DNA of 64,000 bases from CALMNV01 sp035688975 (GTDB taxonomy: Bacteria > Actinomycetota > Actinomycetes > Actinomycetales > Dermatophilaceae): assembly GCF_035688975.1 (NCBI RefSeq), contig NZ_DASSMH010000090.1:1-64000 (forward strand), given 5' to 3'. The position numbers were made by a program, and so were the translations under genes. The notes below the pieces were generated by a model. It was not told the origin of the DNA. It did no database searches and saw nothing but the letters and a program-made list of their open reading frames with translations. Positions 24,910 to 35,111 of the stretch are shown piece by piece (positions within the stretch are counted from its first letter, which is position 1; each line of letters begins with the position of its first letter).

Positions 24910-26052
24910 GTGACCGATGCCCCCGCCGTCACCCAGCCCATCACCATCCCGGACGACCTGCTGCCCTCGGACGGCAGGTTCGGCTCGGGGCCCTCGAAGG
25001 TCCGCGGTGAGCAGGTGGACTACCTCGCGTCCATCGCGCGCACCGTGCTCGGCACGAGCCACCGCCAGGCTCCGGTGAAGCAGCTCGTCCGCGAGGTCCG
25101 CGAGGGGCTGGCGCAGCTGTTCAGCCTGCCCGAGGGCTACGAGATCGTGCTCGGCAACGGCGGCTCGACGGCCTTCTGGGACATCGCCGCCTTCGGGCTC
25201 GTGCGTGATCGTGCCCAGCACCTGTCCTTCGGCGAGTTCTCCAGCAAGTTCGCCAGCGTCACCGACAAGGCGCCCTTCCTCGGCGCGTCCTCGATCGTCA
25301 AGGCCGACCCGGGCACTCTCGCCACGCCCCACGCGGAGGCCGGCGTCGACGTCTACGCCTGGCCGCACAACGAGACCTCCACGGGCGTCATGGCCCCGGT
25401 CCAGCGCGTCGACGGCGCCGACGAGGACGCGCTCGTGCTCATCGACGCCACCTCCGGCGCCGGCGGGCTGCCCGTCGACATCACGCAGACCGACGTCTAC
25501 TACTTCGCGCCGCAGAAGTGCTTCGCCTCCGACGGCGGCCTGTGGCTCGCGGCCTTCTCGCCCGCAGCCCTCGCCCGCGTCGACGAGGTCGCCGCGACCG
25601 GCCGCTGGGTCCCCGACTTCTTCAGCCTGCCGACGGCGATCGACAACAGCCGCAAGGACCAGACCTACAACACGCCGGCGGTTGCCACGCTCGCCCTCCT
25701 CGCGGCCCAGCTGCGCTGGCTGAACGGTCAGGGTGGTCTCGACTGGGCCACGGCCCGCACCAAGGACTCGAGCGACCGGCTCTACGCGTGGGCCGAGCAG
25801 ACGGCATACACCACGCCCTATGTCACCGACCCGGCCGCCCGCTCGCGGGTCGTCGGCACCATCGACCTCGACGACGCCATCGACGCGGCCGCCGTCGCCA
25901 AGGTGCTGCGCGCCAACGGGGTCGTCGACGTCGAGCCCTACCGCAAGCTCGGCCGCAACCAGCTGCGGGTGGCGATGTTCCCGGCCGTCGAGCCCGACGA
26001 CGTCTCGCGGCTGACCGCCTGCGTCGACCACGTGGTGTCCGCTCTCGGCTGA
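24910..26052 (+). CDS. serC: Phosphoserine aminotransferase
   Basis: 380 residues, class V aminotransferase fold, resembling the mycobacterial-type SerC. The PLP lysine is K203 in YYFAPQKCFASDGG; LGNGGSTAFWD (about 83-93) binds the cofactor phosphate, and NTPAVATLAL follows. It transaminates 3-phosphohydroxypyruvate to phosphoserine, and by known promiscuity may also serve B6 synthesis. The start is GTG 24910; an upstream frame is spacer read-through. The stop codon at 26050 lies inside the first copy of an 82-bp direct repeat. Confidence 0.9.
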   Translation: MTDAPAVTQPITIPDDLLPSDGRFGSGPSKVRGEQVDYLASIARTVLGTSHRQAPVKQLVREVREGLAQLFSLPEGYEIVLGNGGSTAFWDIAAFGLVRDRAQHLSFGEFSSKFASVTDKAPFLGASSIVKADPGTLATPHAEAGVDVYAWPHNETSTGVMAPVQRVDGADEDALVLIDATSGAGGLPVDITQTDVYYFAPQKCFASDGGLWLAAFSPAALARVDEVAATGRWVPDFFSLPTAIDNSRKDQTYNTPAVATLALLAAQLRWLNGQGGLDWATARTKDSSDRLYAWAEQTAYTTPYVTDPAARSRVVGTIDLDDAIDAAAVAKVLRANGVVDVEPYRKLGRNQLRVAMFPAVEPDDVSRLTACVDHVVSALG

Positions 26053-26216
26053 GCCAAGGCGCGAGGATCGACCGAGCGCCAGCGAGGGAGGACCGGAGCG
26101 CCGATTCGGCTCAGACGAGAACAGGCGCGGCTGAGCCAAGGCGCGAGGATCGACCGAGCGCCAGCGAAGGAGGACCGGAGCGCCGATTCGGCTCAGACGA
26201 GAACAGGCTCGGCTGA
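26047..26216. repeat. 82-bp direct repeat, two copies, starting at the serC stop codon
   Basis: Copy 1 (26047-26128) and copy 2 (26129-26210) differ at two positions that I can see. Each has outer arms CTGAGCC and GGCTCAG about 53 bases apart and an inner CCGATTCGG, so each can fold back on itself. The TGA in the first arm of copy 1 is the serC stop. A diverged partial copy follows another stop codon at 42121. Confidence 0.85.
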
Positions 26217-26304
26217 CCGGGCCGTATGCCGTGCCGCGACGGCCGCCTCCGACGGGCGACGGGCGGCCCCGGCGTGGGCGGCGGCCCGGGCCCGCCGGGC
26301 CGGC

Positions 26305-26394
26305 TCAGCGCCGGACGACCGAGGCGACCACGGCGATGAGGAGCAGCAGGCCGAGCGCCGCGAGCGTCAGGCGGTGGCGGAAGTTGAAGTTCAC
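26305..26394 (-). CDS. 29-residue single-helix membrane protein coupled to the MFS gene
   Basis: The frame opens with GTG at 26394, overlapping the MFS stop as GTGA, and encodes 29 residues: basic MNFNFRHR, then a helix LTLAALGLLLLIAVVASVV and RR. Positive ends with one hydrophobic span are typical of small membrane proteins. The exact overlap suggests translational coupling and an accessory role to the exporter, as seen for small partners of some transporters. No homologue is known to me; it could be a chance short frame. Confidence 0.45.
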   Translation of the reverse strand: MNFNFRHRLTLAALGLLLLIAVVASVVRR

Positions 26395-27698
26395 GTGCTC
26401 GCCTCGCGCTCGAGGCGCACGTCCGAGAACAGCGCACGCTCCTCGCCCGCCAGGCTCAGGCGCACTCGCGGGCGGCGGCGCAGGGTGAGGCTCACCCGCA
26501 CATTGTCGTGCCGGGCGAACCACAGGGCCACCAGCCCCAGGCTGAGGCCCACCATGATGGTGCCGATCGCGATCGTCCACCGGGCGCCGAACGCGTCGCC
26601 CACCCACCCGATGAGCGGCGACCCGAGTGGAGCGCCACCCATGAAGATCGCCATGTAGAGCGCCATCACCCGGCCCCGCATGACCGGCTCGACCGACACC
26701 TGGACCATGGCGTTGGCGGTCGTCAGGGCGGTCAGGGCCGCGAGCCCGGTGGGGACGAGGAGGACCGCGAAGAGCACGTAGCTGGGCGCCAGCGACAGGA
26801 CCGCGGTCGAGACCGTGAAGCCGGCCAGGGCGAGGAGCAGCACCCGCAGCCGGGGCCGGGCCCGCCTGGCCGACAAAAGCGCCGCGGTGAGCGAGCCGAC
26901 CGCCATGATCGAGCCGAGGGCGCCGTACTCCCCCGGGCCCTTGTCGAAGACCGTGGTCGCCATGAGCGCCATCGTCAGCTGGAAGTTCATGCCGAAGGTG
27001 CCGAGCACGAAGACGAGGAAGAGGATGAGGACGATGTCGGGGCGGCCCTTGACGTAGCGCAGCCCCTGCCGGATCTGGCCCTTCCCGCGGGCGCGCGGCG
27101 CGGGCGTCAGCCTCGTGGCGTCCATCCGGGCGAGCGCGGCGAGCACGAAGAGGAAGCTGGCCGCGTTGACGAACAGGGCCGGCGCCAGCCCGAGCCGCGC
27201 GATGACGAGGCCCGCGACCGCCGGGCCGATGACCCGCCCGAGGTTGAAGGACGCGCTGTTCAGGGCGACCGCGTTGGGCAGGTGGTCGCGGTCGACCATC
27301 TCGGAGACGAAGGTCTGGCGCGCCGGGTTGTCGAGTGCTGTCGCGACGCCCTGGAGCAGGGCGAGTGCGTAGACGTGCCAGAGCTGCACGGCGCCGTATG
27401 CCGTGAGCAGCGCGAGCGCGAGGGCGGTGAGGAGCAGCGCGGTCTGGGTGCCGACGAGGAGGCGACGCTTCGAGTAGCGGTCGACGAGCATGCCGGCCCA
27501 CGGCGCGAGGAGGAGGAAGGGCAGGAACTGCAGCCCGGTCACCGTGCCCAGGGCGGTCGCGGAGTGGTCGGTGAGGACCGTGAGGACGAGCCAGTCCTGG
27601 GCGACGCGGCCCATCCACGTGCCGATGTTGGAGACGAGGCCGCCGGAGGCGTAGATGCGGTAGTTGCGGATGCCGAGGGAGTGGAAGGTCGGGCTCAT
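26391..27698 (-). CDS. MFS exporter (EntS-like/MFS_3)
   Basis: 435 residues with about 12 membrane segments. MFS motifs include GMLVDRYSKRRLLV after helix 2 and RQTFVSEMVDRDHLPNA in the mid loop, matching the EntS/MFS_3 drug or siderophore exporter group. It overlaps the MarR gene by ATGA, and a 29-residue frame overlaps its own stop, making a likely marR-MFS-small-ORF operon. MarR linkage suggests export of a toxic compound that also acts as inducer. ATG 27698 is chosen over an upstream in-frame start because of the overlap and the homology start. Confidence 0.87.
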   Translation of the reverse strand: MSPTFHSLGIRNYRIYASGGLVSNIGTWMGRVAQDWLVLTVLTDHSATALGTVTGLQFLPFLLLAPWAGMLVDRYSKRRLLVGTQTALLLTALALALLTAYGAVQLWHVYALALLQGVATALDNPARQTFVSEMVDRDHLPNAVALNSASFNLGRVIGPAVAGLVIARLGLAPALFVNAASFLFVLAALARMDATRLTPAPRARGKGQIRQGLRYVKGRPDIVLILFLVFVLGTFGMNFQLTMALMATTVFDKGPGEYGALGSIMAVGSLTAALLSARRARPRLRVLLLALAGFTVSTAVLSLAPSYVLFAVLLVPTGLAALTALTTANAMVQVSVEPVMRGRVMALYMAIFMGGAPLGSPLIGWVGDAFGARWTIAIGTIMVGLSLGLVALWFARHDNVRVSLTLRRRPRVRLSLAGEERALFSDVRLEREAST

Positions 27699-28132
27699 TC
27701 GCTGGCGACCTTCGCGAGCACCTCGCGGGCCCGGGAGAGCACGGCGAGCTCGTCCTCGCTGAGGTGCTCGAAGCGGGTGAGCATCCACTCGTCGCGGTGC
27801 CGGCGGATGCGCCCCAGGGCCCGGCGGCCCTCGGGGGTCAGCGACAGGATCACCTGCCGGCGGTCCTTCGGGTCGTCGGACCGCGCGACGTAGCCGTCGG
27901 TGACGAGGCCACTGGTGGTGCGGATCATGCTCGGCGCGGAGACGCGCTCGATGTCGGCGAGCTCGCGGTTGGTGAGCGGCGCCTGCTCGAGCCGGGCGAG
28001 GACCGAGAACTGGCTCGGGGTGAGCTCGCGGTCGGACTCGAAGCGCACCCGGCGCGAGATCCGCATGCAGGCCAGCCGGAGGTCGCTGGAGAGCCGGACG
28101 AGCTCGGTGCGGGTGAGCGGCGTGGTGTCCAT
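27695..28132 (-). CDS. MarR-family transcriptional repressor
   Basis: 145 residues from ATG 28132, which has GAGGA six bases upstream; a longer frame starts at 28177 but overlaps the putative operator and promoter. The winged helix is LTNRELADIERVSAPSMIRTTSGLV followed by the wing D-P-K-D-R-R (quoted in part), classic MarR. It is the first gene of the operon with the MFS exporter and probably represses it until an exported compound binds. A dyad lies 44-58 bases upstream. Confidence 0.88.
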   Translation of the reverse strand: MDTTPLTRTELVRLSSDLRLACMRISRRVRFESDRELTPSQFSVLARLEQAPLTNRELADIERVSAPSMIRTTSGLVTDGYVARSDDPKDRRQVILSLTPEGRRALGRIRRHRDEWMLTRFEHLSEDELAVLSRAREVLAKVASE

Positions 28133-28160
28133 GTCGGTCCTCGGAAGAGCGGGGCTGGGA

Positions 28161-28190
28161 CGATTAGCATAACTCATTACCTTGGGTAAC
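28161..28190 (-). promoter_or_regulatory. Candidate MarR operator and promoter
   Basis: On the minus strand TTACC and GGTAA arms (28177-28189) form a dyad with three bases between. GTTACC and GCTAAT, 16 bases apart, could be -35 and -10 boxes, so the dyad would cover the -35 region and allow autorepression. The segment is notably A+T-rich for this genome. Confidence 0.5.
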
Positions 28191-28290
28191 GATCGTCAGG
28201 CGGCTGGCTGTTCCCCCCAGGCGGCGGCCCCGGCGGCAGCCCGGGCGGCCCCGGCGGCCCCGGCGGCAGCCCGGGGGGCCCTGGACGACG

Positions 28291-28322
28291 GCCGGCCCGC
28301 CCCCTGACGGGAGCGGGCCGGC
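28291..28322 (-). terminator. Hairpin terminator after the purine permease
   Basis: Arms GCCGGCCCGC (28291-28300) and GCGGGCCGGC (28313-28322) are perfectly complementary. They lie about 38 bases past the NCS2 permease stop, in the spacer shared with marR. The right arm runs into a CGGCATAC octamer. Confidence 0.65.
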
Positions 28323-28359
28323 ATACGGCAATGACGACGAACGCGTCAGGTGCGGGACA

Positions 28360-29865
<1,506 letters not shown>

Positions 29866-29937
29866 GCGCACGAGGGTAGTGGGCGCCGGGGTCCCCTGGC
29901 GCCCGGCCGCCGCGCTGCGGGCAGCTAGGGTGGAGCC

Positions 29938-30189
29938 GTGGCCCACGAGCAGACGCCTGCGCCGCCGGAGCTGCCGGACGACGTCACGCCCGTGCACGTG
30001 CCGATGCTGCGCATCGTCGAGATCGGCATGCTGGCCTGGGCCGCCGCGCTCGTCGTCACGCTGGTCGTCCCACCGCTGCACGAGGGCCCCCGAGACTGGT
30101 GGCCGTGGTGCTGCGTGGCCGGCGTCGTCCTCGGCGGCATCGGCTGGCTCTACCTGCGGCGCGGTCGCGGAAACGCCGCAGACGCCTGA
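29938..30189 (+). CDS. DUF2530 membrane protein
   Basis: 83 residues with two hydrophobic helices (about 33-50 and 58-75) joined by PPLHEGPRDWWPW. It matches the actinobacterial DUF2530 family. It has a GTG start at 29938 and a G+C-rich upstream region. In mycobacteria, from memory, this family lies next to the DUF3027 gene, as here (convergent, 30 bp apart). Function unknown. Confidence 0.78.
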   Translation: MAHEQTPAPPELPDDVTPVHVPMLRIVEIGMLAWAAALVVTLVVPPLHEGPRDWWPWCCVAGVVLGGIGWLYLRRGRGNAADA

Positions 30190-30219
30190 GGCCGCCGACC
30201 CGGCAGTATGCCGCCGGGC

Positions 30220-31176
30220 TCAGTCCGCGTCGACGGGCCCGCCGGTGCCGGGCTCGTCGGTGCCGGGCTCGTCGGTGCCAGGCTCGCCGGTGCCGGCCCG
30301 GGACTGCTCGTCCTCGGCCGTGCTGCTGGTCGCCGCGGCCACGTCGGGCTCGGCCACCGCCTCCCCGGGGTCCTCGGCGGCCTCGGCATCCCCGGACGGT
30401 CCCGGGCCTTCGGCGCTGGCGCTGAGGGCGGGCTCGAGGTCGACGGCGAGCTCGTCCATGACCGGCTGCGGTCCGCCTTGACCGGGAGGCGGGGACACGT
30501 CGGTCTCCGAGTGGGCACCGCAGCCATGGTCGAGCGAGACGACGCGGCTGTCGGAGGGCGACCACTCGTTGGCGCACACACCGAAGACGGCGCGCAGCGC
30601 GCCGGGCAACGGCAGGAAGTAGCCGCACGTCGAGCACTGCGCGCTCGCCTTGACGGCCACGTCCGAGAGGGGACCGCTCTCACCGGCATACCACCGCGTC
30701 GCGGCCGCCTCCCGCCCGAGCGCGGACAGCACGCGGGGCCGGCCGAGCCCCAGCTCGAAGATCGCGAGCTGGTCCACCTCCTCGTCGCCCGTGGCCTCGA
30801 AGCCCGCCTCGAGGTAGGGGTCGTCCGCCTTGTAGGGCAGCACGTCGCCGGGGCCGAGGTCCCCCGGAGCCAGCCGCTCGGCATACGGCAGCCACTCGGG
30901 CGCCAGCACCGCGTCGGGACCGGGGAGCAGGTTGGTCTCGCAGACCGTCGCGACCTTGCCGCGCGGCACGCGGGCGACGCTTGCGCCCCACCGCCAGCCG
31001 ACGTAGCCGGGCGAGGTGCACTCGAACCAGTGCATGGCGAGGCGCTCGCCGAGCATGTCCATCCCGAGATGGGCGCCCACGGTGCCGGGCTCCGCGATGC
31101 CCGTGAGGACCTCGCGGGCGAGGTCGGCGGCCGCGAGGAGGACGGCGTCGTCCTTGACGGCGGTGGCGGCGGACAC
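30220..31176 (-). CDS. DUF3027 family protein
   Basis: 318 residues. The conserved DUF3027 core (about 5-215) includes MHWFECTSPGYVGWRW, NLLPGPDAVLAPEWLPY and a Cys pair QCSTCGYFLPLP followed by FGVCANEWSP, perhaps a metal site. The C-terminal 90 residues are acidic and low-complexity, ending in GTDEPGTDEPGT repeats whose DNA is a direct repeat (30240-30285). It begins four bases after the cold-shock gene stop, so the two are co-transcribed, as in other actinobacteria. Function unknown, but the link to a cold-shock RNA chaperone is conserved. Confidence 0.82.
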   Translation of the reverse strand: MSAATAVKDDAVLLAAADLAREVLTGIAEPGTVGAHLGMDMLGERLAMHWFECTSPGYVGWRWGASVARVPRGKVATVCETNLLPGPDAVLAPEWLPYAERLAPGDLGPGDVLPYKADDPYLEAGFEATGDEEVDQLAIFELGLGRPRVLSALGREAAATRWYAGESGPLSDVAVKASAQCSTCGYFLPLPGALRAVFGVCANEWSPSDSRVVSLDHGCGAHSETDVSPPPGQGGPQPVMDELAVDLEPALSASAEGPGPSGDAEAAEDPGEAVAEPDVAAATSSTAEDEQSRAGTGEPGTDEPGTDEPGTGGPVDAD

Positions 31177-31179
31177 GGC

Positions 31180-31575
31180 TCAGGCCTCCAGGTCGGCGGC
31201 TACGGCGCGCAGCACGGTGGCGACCCGGGTCGCGACCTTCTTGTCCGGGTAGTGCCCCTTGCGCAGACCGGAGCTGACCTGGTCGAGCAGCTGCATCACG
31301 TCCTCGATGATGACGACCATGTCCTCGGCCGGCTTGCGGTCGCGCTCGCGCCGGTTGGCGGACACGGACGGCGCCGGCTCGAGGAGCTTGACCGACAGGG
31401 CCTGGGCGCCGCGGCGTCCCTCGACGATGCCGAACTCGACGCGTGCGCCGTTCTTCAGCGTCTTGACCCCCGCGGGGAGCGCGTTGGCGTGGACGAAGAC
31501 GTCGCCGCCGTCGTCGTCGGAGAGGAAGCCGAAGCCCTTCTCCTCGTCGTACCACTTGACCTTGCCAGTGGGCAC
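31180..31575 (-). CDS. Cold-shock-domain protein with C-terminal extension
   Basis: 131 residues. Residues 1-66 are a cold-shock domain with RNP1 KGFGFL (13-18) and RNP2 VFVHA (26-30), binding single-stranded RNA or DNA. Residues 75-131 are an added helical tail (EDMVVIIEDVMQLLDQVSS), which ordinary 67-residue CspA proteins lack. Actinobacterial CspB-like proteins next to DUF3027 share this tail. It is first in the two-gene operon. Confidence 0.88.
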   Translation of the reverse strand: MPTGKVKWYDEEKGFGFLSDDDGGDVFVHANALPAGVKTLKNGARVEFGIVEGRRGAQALSVKLLEPAPSVSANRRERDRKPAEDMVVIIEDVMQLLDQVSSGLRKGHYPDKKVATRVATVLRAVAADLEA

Positions 31576-31650
31576 TGTCCACCTCTTGCTCGTTGCCGGG
31601 GGGCGGCTCCCCCACCCCGCACGGCCGAGTCCCGACCGCGTCCGCCCAGC

Positions 31651-32613
31651 CTATCCGGCGGTCGCCAGCCGGTCGTGCGGAGCCGTGCCCGCGCTGACCC
31701 CCCACGTGCCGGTCCACTCCTCGCCCGGCTCGAGGATCAGCAGCGAGTCGCCCGAGTTGAACGCGTCGGCGGGACAGGTCATGGGCTCGACGGCCACACC
31801 GCCCGTGTCCTTGCCGAGGTGGGCCGCGCCGGTGAACACCTGCAGCCATGGAAACGCCGCGTCGGCCCACAGCGTCGCCCAGTCGCCCCCCGGCAGCACC
31901 AGCGTCGTGCGCCACATCCCGTCCTGGTCGCGAAGCACGCCGGTGTATGCCGTGTCGACCACCTGCGCGCCGATGGCGCGCGGGGACCGGAAGTCGTAGG
32001 CCGTCCCGTCCACCGGGTGGGTCGCCACCGGGAGGCTGCGCTCGTCGACCTCGACCCACGCGGTGGCCGGGACGGTGAGCTCGGCGTCGTCGACCCGGTG
32101 GGCGCCGGTCGAGAGGTAGGGGTGCGCGCCGTAGCCGAAGGGCGCGGTCGTCGCGCCGACGTTGCGGGCAGCCGACGTGACGACGAGGCCGGAGCCGTCG
32201 AGGACGTACGTCGTGCGCAGGTCGAGGTGGTGGTCCCAGCCCGGCTGCGGGTGGAGCCGGTAGCCCACCGTGACGGAGGACTCCTCGTGCTCGACGAGCT
32301 CCCACAGGGCCCACCGGACGAGCCCGTGGCTCGCGTTGTGCTTGGGGACCTCGGTCACCGGCAGCTGGTGGTCGGCGCCGCCGAAGGTGTAGCGGCCATC
32401 CCGGATCCGGTTCGGCCACGGCATGAGCTGCTGCCCGCGCCCGGAGCGGCAGGCGTCGAGGGCCCCGTAGCCGGCCACGACGTCCCGCCCGCCGACGGTG
32501 AACGTGCGCAGGCCGCCGCCGACCTCGACGACGGTGGCCTCGGAGTCACCGAGGCCGATCGTCCACTGGGAGCCGGTGGGCGGGATCGGGCCCGGTGGGG
32601 GAAGGGACGTCAT
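31651..32613 (-). CDS. Aldose 1-epimerase family protein
   Basis: 320 residues, the galactose mutarotase beta-sandwich. Catalytic histidines are H96 (NASHGLVR) and H164 (GAHPYLS), and the C-terminal LILEPGEEW supplies the catalytic glutamate. QLMPWPNRIRDGRY is the substrate-binding arginine segment. It interconverts sugar anomers; the actinobacterial variants are not experimentally assigned to one sugar. ATG 32613, leftward and single, divergent from the helicase-associated gene. Confidence 0.85.
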   Translation of the reverse strand: MTSLPPPGPIPPTGSQWTIGLGDSEATVVEVGGGLRTFTVGGRDVVAGYGALDACRSGRGQQLMPWPNRIRDGRYTFGGADHQLPVTEVPKHNASHGLVRWALWELVEHEESSVTVGYRLHPQPGWDHHLDLRTTYVLDGSGLVVTSAARNVGATTAPFGYGAHPYLSTGAHRVDDAELTVPATAWVEVDERSLPVATHPVDGTAYDFRSPRAIGAQVVDTAYTGVLRDQDGMWRTTLVLPGGDWATLWADAAFPWLQVFTGAAHLGKDTGGVAVEPMTCPADAFNSGDSLLILEPGEEWTGTWGVSAGTAPHDRLATAG

Positions 32614-32670
32614 GGGGCGACGCTATCGCCTCGGCCGCGACCCCCTCGTGGGGCCAACTACGGTGGACGG

Positions 32671-34950
32671 GTGCGCACCCCGAGCCGCAGCCTGGCCGAC
32701 GACATCCGCGGCCGCAGCGACGAGGAGCTCGGCCGGCTCGTCCTCGCCCGACCGGACCTCGCGCGCCCGGCGCCGGCCGACCTGACCAGCCTCGCGGCCC
32801 GCGCCAGCACCCGGTCGAGCGTGCAGCGCGCGGTCGAGTCGCTGGACCGCGGCCACCTCGAGGTGCTGGAGGCGCTCGTCGTCGCGGGCGAGCAGCCCGA
32901 CCCGGGCCGGGTGGTCGAGCTGCTCGGCGCGGCCGACGAGGAGGACGTCGTCACGGCATACGTCGAGGACCTGTGGCGCGTGGGGCTGCTCTGGCGCGGC
33001 CCCGAGGGTCACCACGTCGTGCGCACGGTCCCCGAGGTGCTCGGCCCGCACGTCGCCGGTCTCGGGCCACCGGCGCGGGAGCTGCGCGGCTCGACCGGTG
33101 CGGCGCACGAGGACGCGGCCGCGCTCGGCGACATCATCGAGGCCGCGCCCGAGGCGTCCCGCGCCCTGCTCGCGAAGATGGCCTGGGGGCCTCCGGTGGG
33201 CGTGCTGCCCGGCGGCGGCCCGGGGTCGACGACGGCGCGGTGGCTGCTCGACCATCACCTCCTCGTCCCCGTGTCCACCGACCGGGTGGCGCTCCCGCGG
33301 GAGGTCGGCCTCGTCCTGCGCGGCGGTCGGGTGCACCGCGAGACCCACCTGCGGCCGCGGGACCTGGCCACCCGCCAGGTCCCGCGCGAGGTGGTCGACG
33401 CCGCTGCCGGCGGCCAGGCGAGCGACCTGCTGGGCCGGGTCGACGAGCTGGCCGCCGCGTGGGGGACGGACCCGCCGCGCGTGCTGCGCGCGGGCGGCCT
33501 GGCCGTCCGGGACCTGGGGCGCCTCGCGCACCAGCTCGGGCTCGACGGCGACCACGCCGCCTTCGTCGCCGAGGTGGCGTATGCCGCCGGGCTCGTCGGC
33601 GACGACGGCGAGGTCGTGCCGGTCTGGGCGCCGACGTCCGAGGTCGACGAGTGGTCGACGTCGGAGGCGGGGCACCGCTGGGCCACGCTCGCCACCGCAT
33701 GGCTGACGACGACCCGCGCCCCCCACCTCGTGGGCCGGCGCGCGTCAGGGTCCGCAGCCGCCAACGCGCTCGGGCCGGACGTGCAATGGCCCGCGATCCG
33801 GGCGATCCGCGGGGAGGTGCTGACCGAGCTCGCCAGCCTGCCCGAGGGGACGGCGGTGGCGGCCGCCGAGCTGGCCGAGCGGCTGCTCTGGCGCCGGCCG
33901 CTGCGGTCGGGCTCGGTCCTCGCGACCGCAGCGGAGGCGGTGCTGCGGGAGGCCGAGTGGCTCGGCGTCACGGGGCGGGGGGCGCTGTCCGCCGCGGGGC
34001 GGGTGCTCGTCGCGGCGGGGCGAGGGGCGGACCGCGACGCGCTCGCCGCCGCGATGTCGGCCCACCTTCCGACGCCGGTCGACCACATCCTGGTCCAGGC
34101 CGACCTCACCGCGGTGGCGCCGGGGCCGCTCGAGGGCAGCCTGTCCTCCTTTCTGCGGCTGGCCGCCGACGTCGAGTCGCGGGGCGGCGCGACGGTCTAC
34201 CGGTTCACGCCCGAGTCGGTGCGCCGGGCGCTCGACGCCGGCTGGAGCGCGGCGGAGCTCATCGAGACCGTGCGCCGCTCAAGTCGCACGCCGTTGCCGC
34301 AGCCGCTGGACTACCTCGTGCGCGACGTCGCGCGGCGACACGGCCAGACCCGGGTCGGCGCGGTCGCGGCATACGTCCGGTCCGACGACGAGGCGGTCCT
34401 CGACACGATGCTGGCCTCGCGTGACCTCGCCATGCTCCAACTGCGTCGCATCGCGCCGACCGTGCTCGTGTCGCCGACCGAGCCGGCGGTGCTCGTCGAC
34501 GTCCTGCGCGAGGGCGGGTTCGCGCCGGTGCACGAGGGTCGGGACGGGTCGGTCGTCGTCGCCGGGCCGCCCCGGCGACGTGCCGGCGGCCGGCGCAGGG
34601 TGGCCCCGCCCACCGTGTCGCCGGTGGACGAGACGGTCACCGCGCAGCTCGTCGCCGGGCTGCGCGCGGCCGAGGCGAGCGCCGCCGAACGTCGCGCCGA
34701 GGAGGACGCCCGGCCTGGGCCACGCATCCCGGCCAGCGACCCCGTCGTGACGCTCGCCCTGCTCCGCGAGGCCGCGGCGGACCGGCACGGCGTGTGGATC
34801 GGGGTGACCGACCACCTGGGCGCGACGACCCGGCACCTCATCCACCCGCGCCGCGTCGAGGCTGGAAGGGTGTGGGCCACCGACGCCGCGGGCCACGAGC
34901 GGTCCTACTCGGTCCACCGCATCACCGGCGCCACCCTGGACACGCCCTGA
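32671..34950 (+). CDS. Helicase-associated domain protein (XPB partner)
   Basis: 759 residues from GTG 32671, rich in Ala, Arg and Leu. There is no Walker motif, but the N-terminal and central part (RSDEELGRLVLARPDL, WLLDHHLLVPVSTDRVALPREV) and the C-terminal helicase-associated domain (about 440-600; HILVQADLTAVAPGPL) match the actinobacterial protein encoded next to XPB. The C-terminal region (IPASDPVVTLALLREAAADR) contains a WYL-like tail. It probably works with the XPB helicase in repair; only one gene and a repeat cluster intervene here. Function by association only. Confidence 0.75.
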   Translation: MRTPSRSLADDIRGRSDEELGRLVLARPDLARPAPADLTSLAARASTRSSVQRAVESLDRGHLEVLEALVVAGEQPDPGRVVELLGAADEEDVVTAYVEDLWRVGLLWRGPEGHHVVRTVPEVLGPHVAGLGPPARELRGSTGAAHEDAAALGDIIEAAPEASRALLAKMAWGPPVGVLPGGGPGSTTARWLLDHHLLVPVSTDRVALPREVGLVLRGGRVHRETHLRPRDLATRQVPREVVDAAAGGQASDLLGRVDELAAAWGTDPPRVLRAGGLAVRDLGRLAHQLGLDGDHAAFVAEVAYAAGLVGDDGEVVPVWAPTSEVDEWSTSEAGHRWATLATAWLTTTRAPHLVGRRASGSAAANALGPDVQWPAIRAIRGEVLTELASLPEGTAVAAAELAERLLWRRPLRSGSVLATAAEAVLREAEWLGVTGRGALSAAGRVLVAAGRGADRDALAAAMSAHLPTPVDHILVQADLTAVAPGPLEGSLSSFLRLAADVESRGGATVYRFTPESVRRALDAGWSAAELIETVRRSSRTPLPQPLDYLVRDVARRHGQTRVGAVAAYVRSDDEAVLDTMLASRDLAMLQLRRIAPTVLVSPTEPAVLVDVLREGGFAPVHEGRDGSVVVAGPPRRRAGGRRRVAPPTVSPVDETVTAQLVAGLRAAEASAAERRAEEDARPGPRIPASDPVVTLALLREAAADRHGVWIGVTDHLGATTRHLIHPRRVEAGRVWATDAAGHERSYSVHRITGATLDTP

Positions 34951-34957
34951 CCGCACC

Positions 34958-35096
34958 GAACTGGCCACTCGACCCGGCGGGCCCCCCTCCCCTCCCGTCG
35001 AGTGGCCACGTGTGCGCACCCCCTCCCGTCGAGTGGCCACTTGTGCACACCCGGCCCAACGCTCCCCCACGTCGAGTGGCCACGTGTGCACACCCG
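34958..35096. repeat. AGTGGCCACT repeat cluster B (four units)
   Basis: One GAACTGGCCACTCGA unit (34958) and three TCGAGTGGCCAC units (34998, 35029, 35072) fill the whole spacer between the convergent helicase-associated and HMG-CoA lyase genes. Same family as 20162-20305 and 37844-37968. It could serve as a bidirectional terminator here. Confidence 0.85.
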
Positions 35097-35111
35097 GCCC
35101 GACGCAGGACG

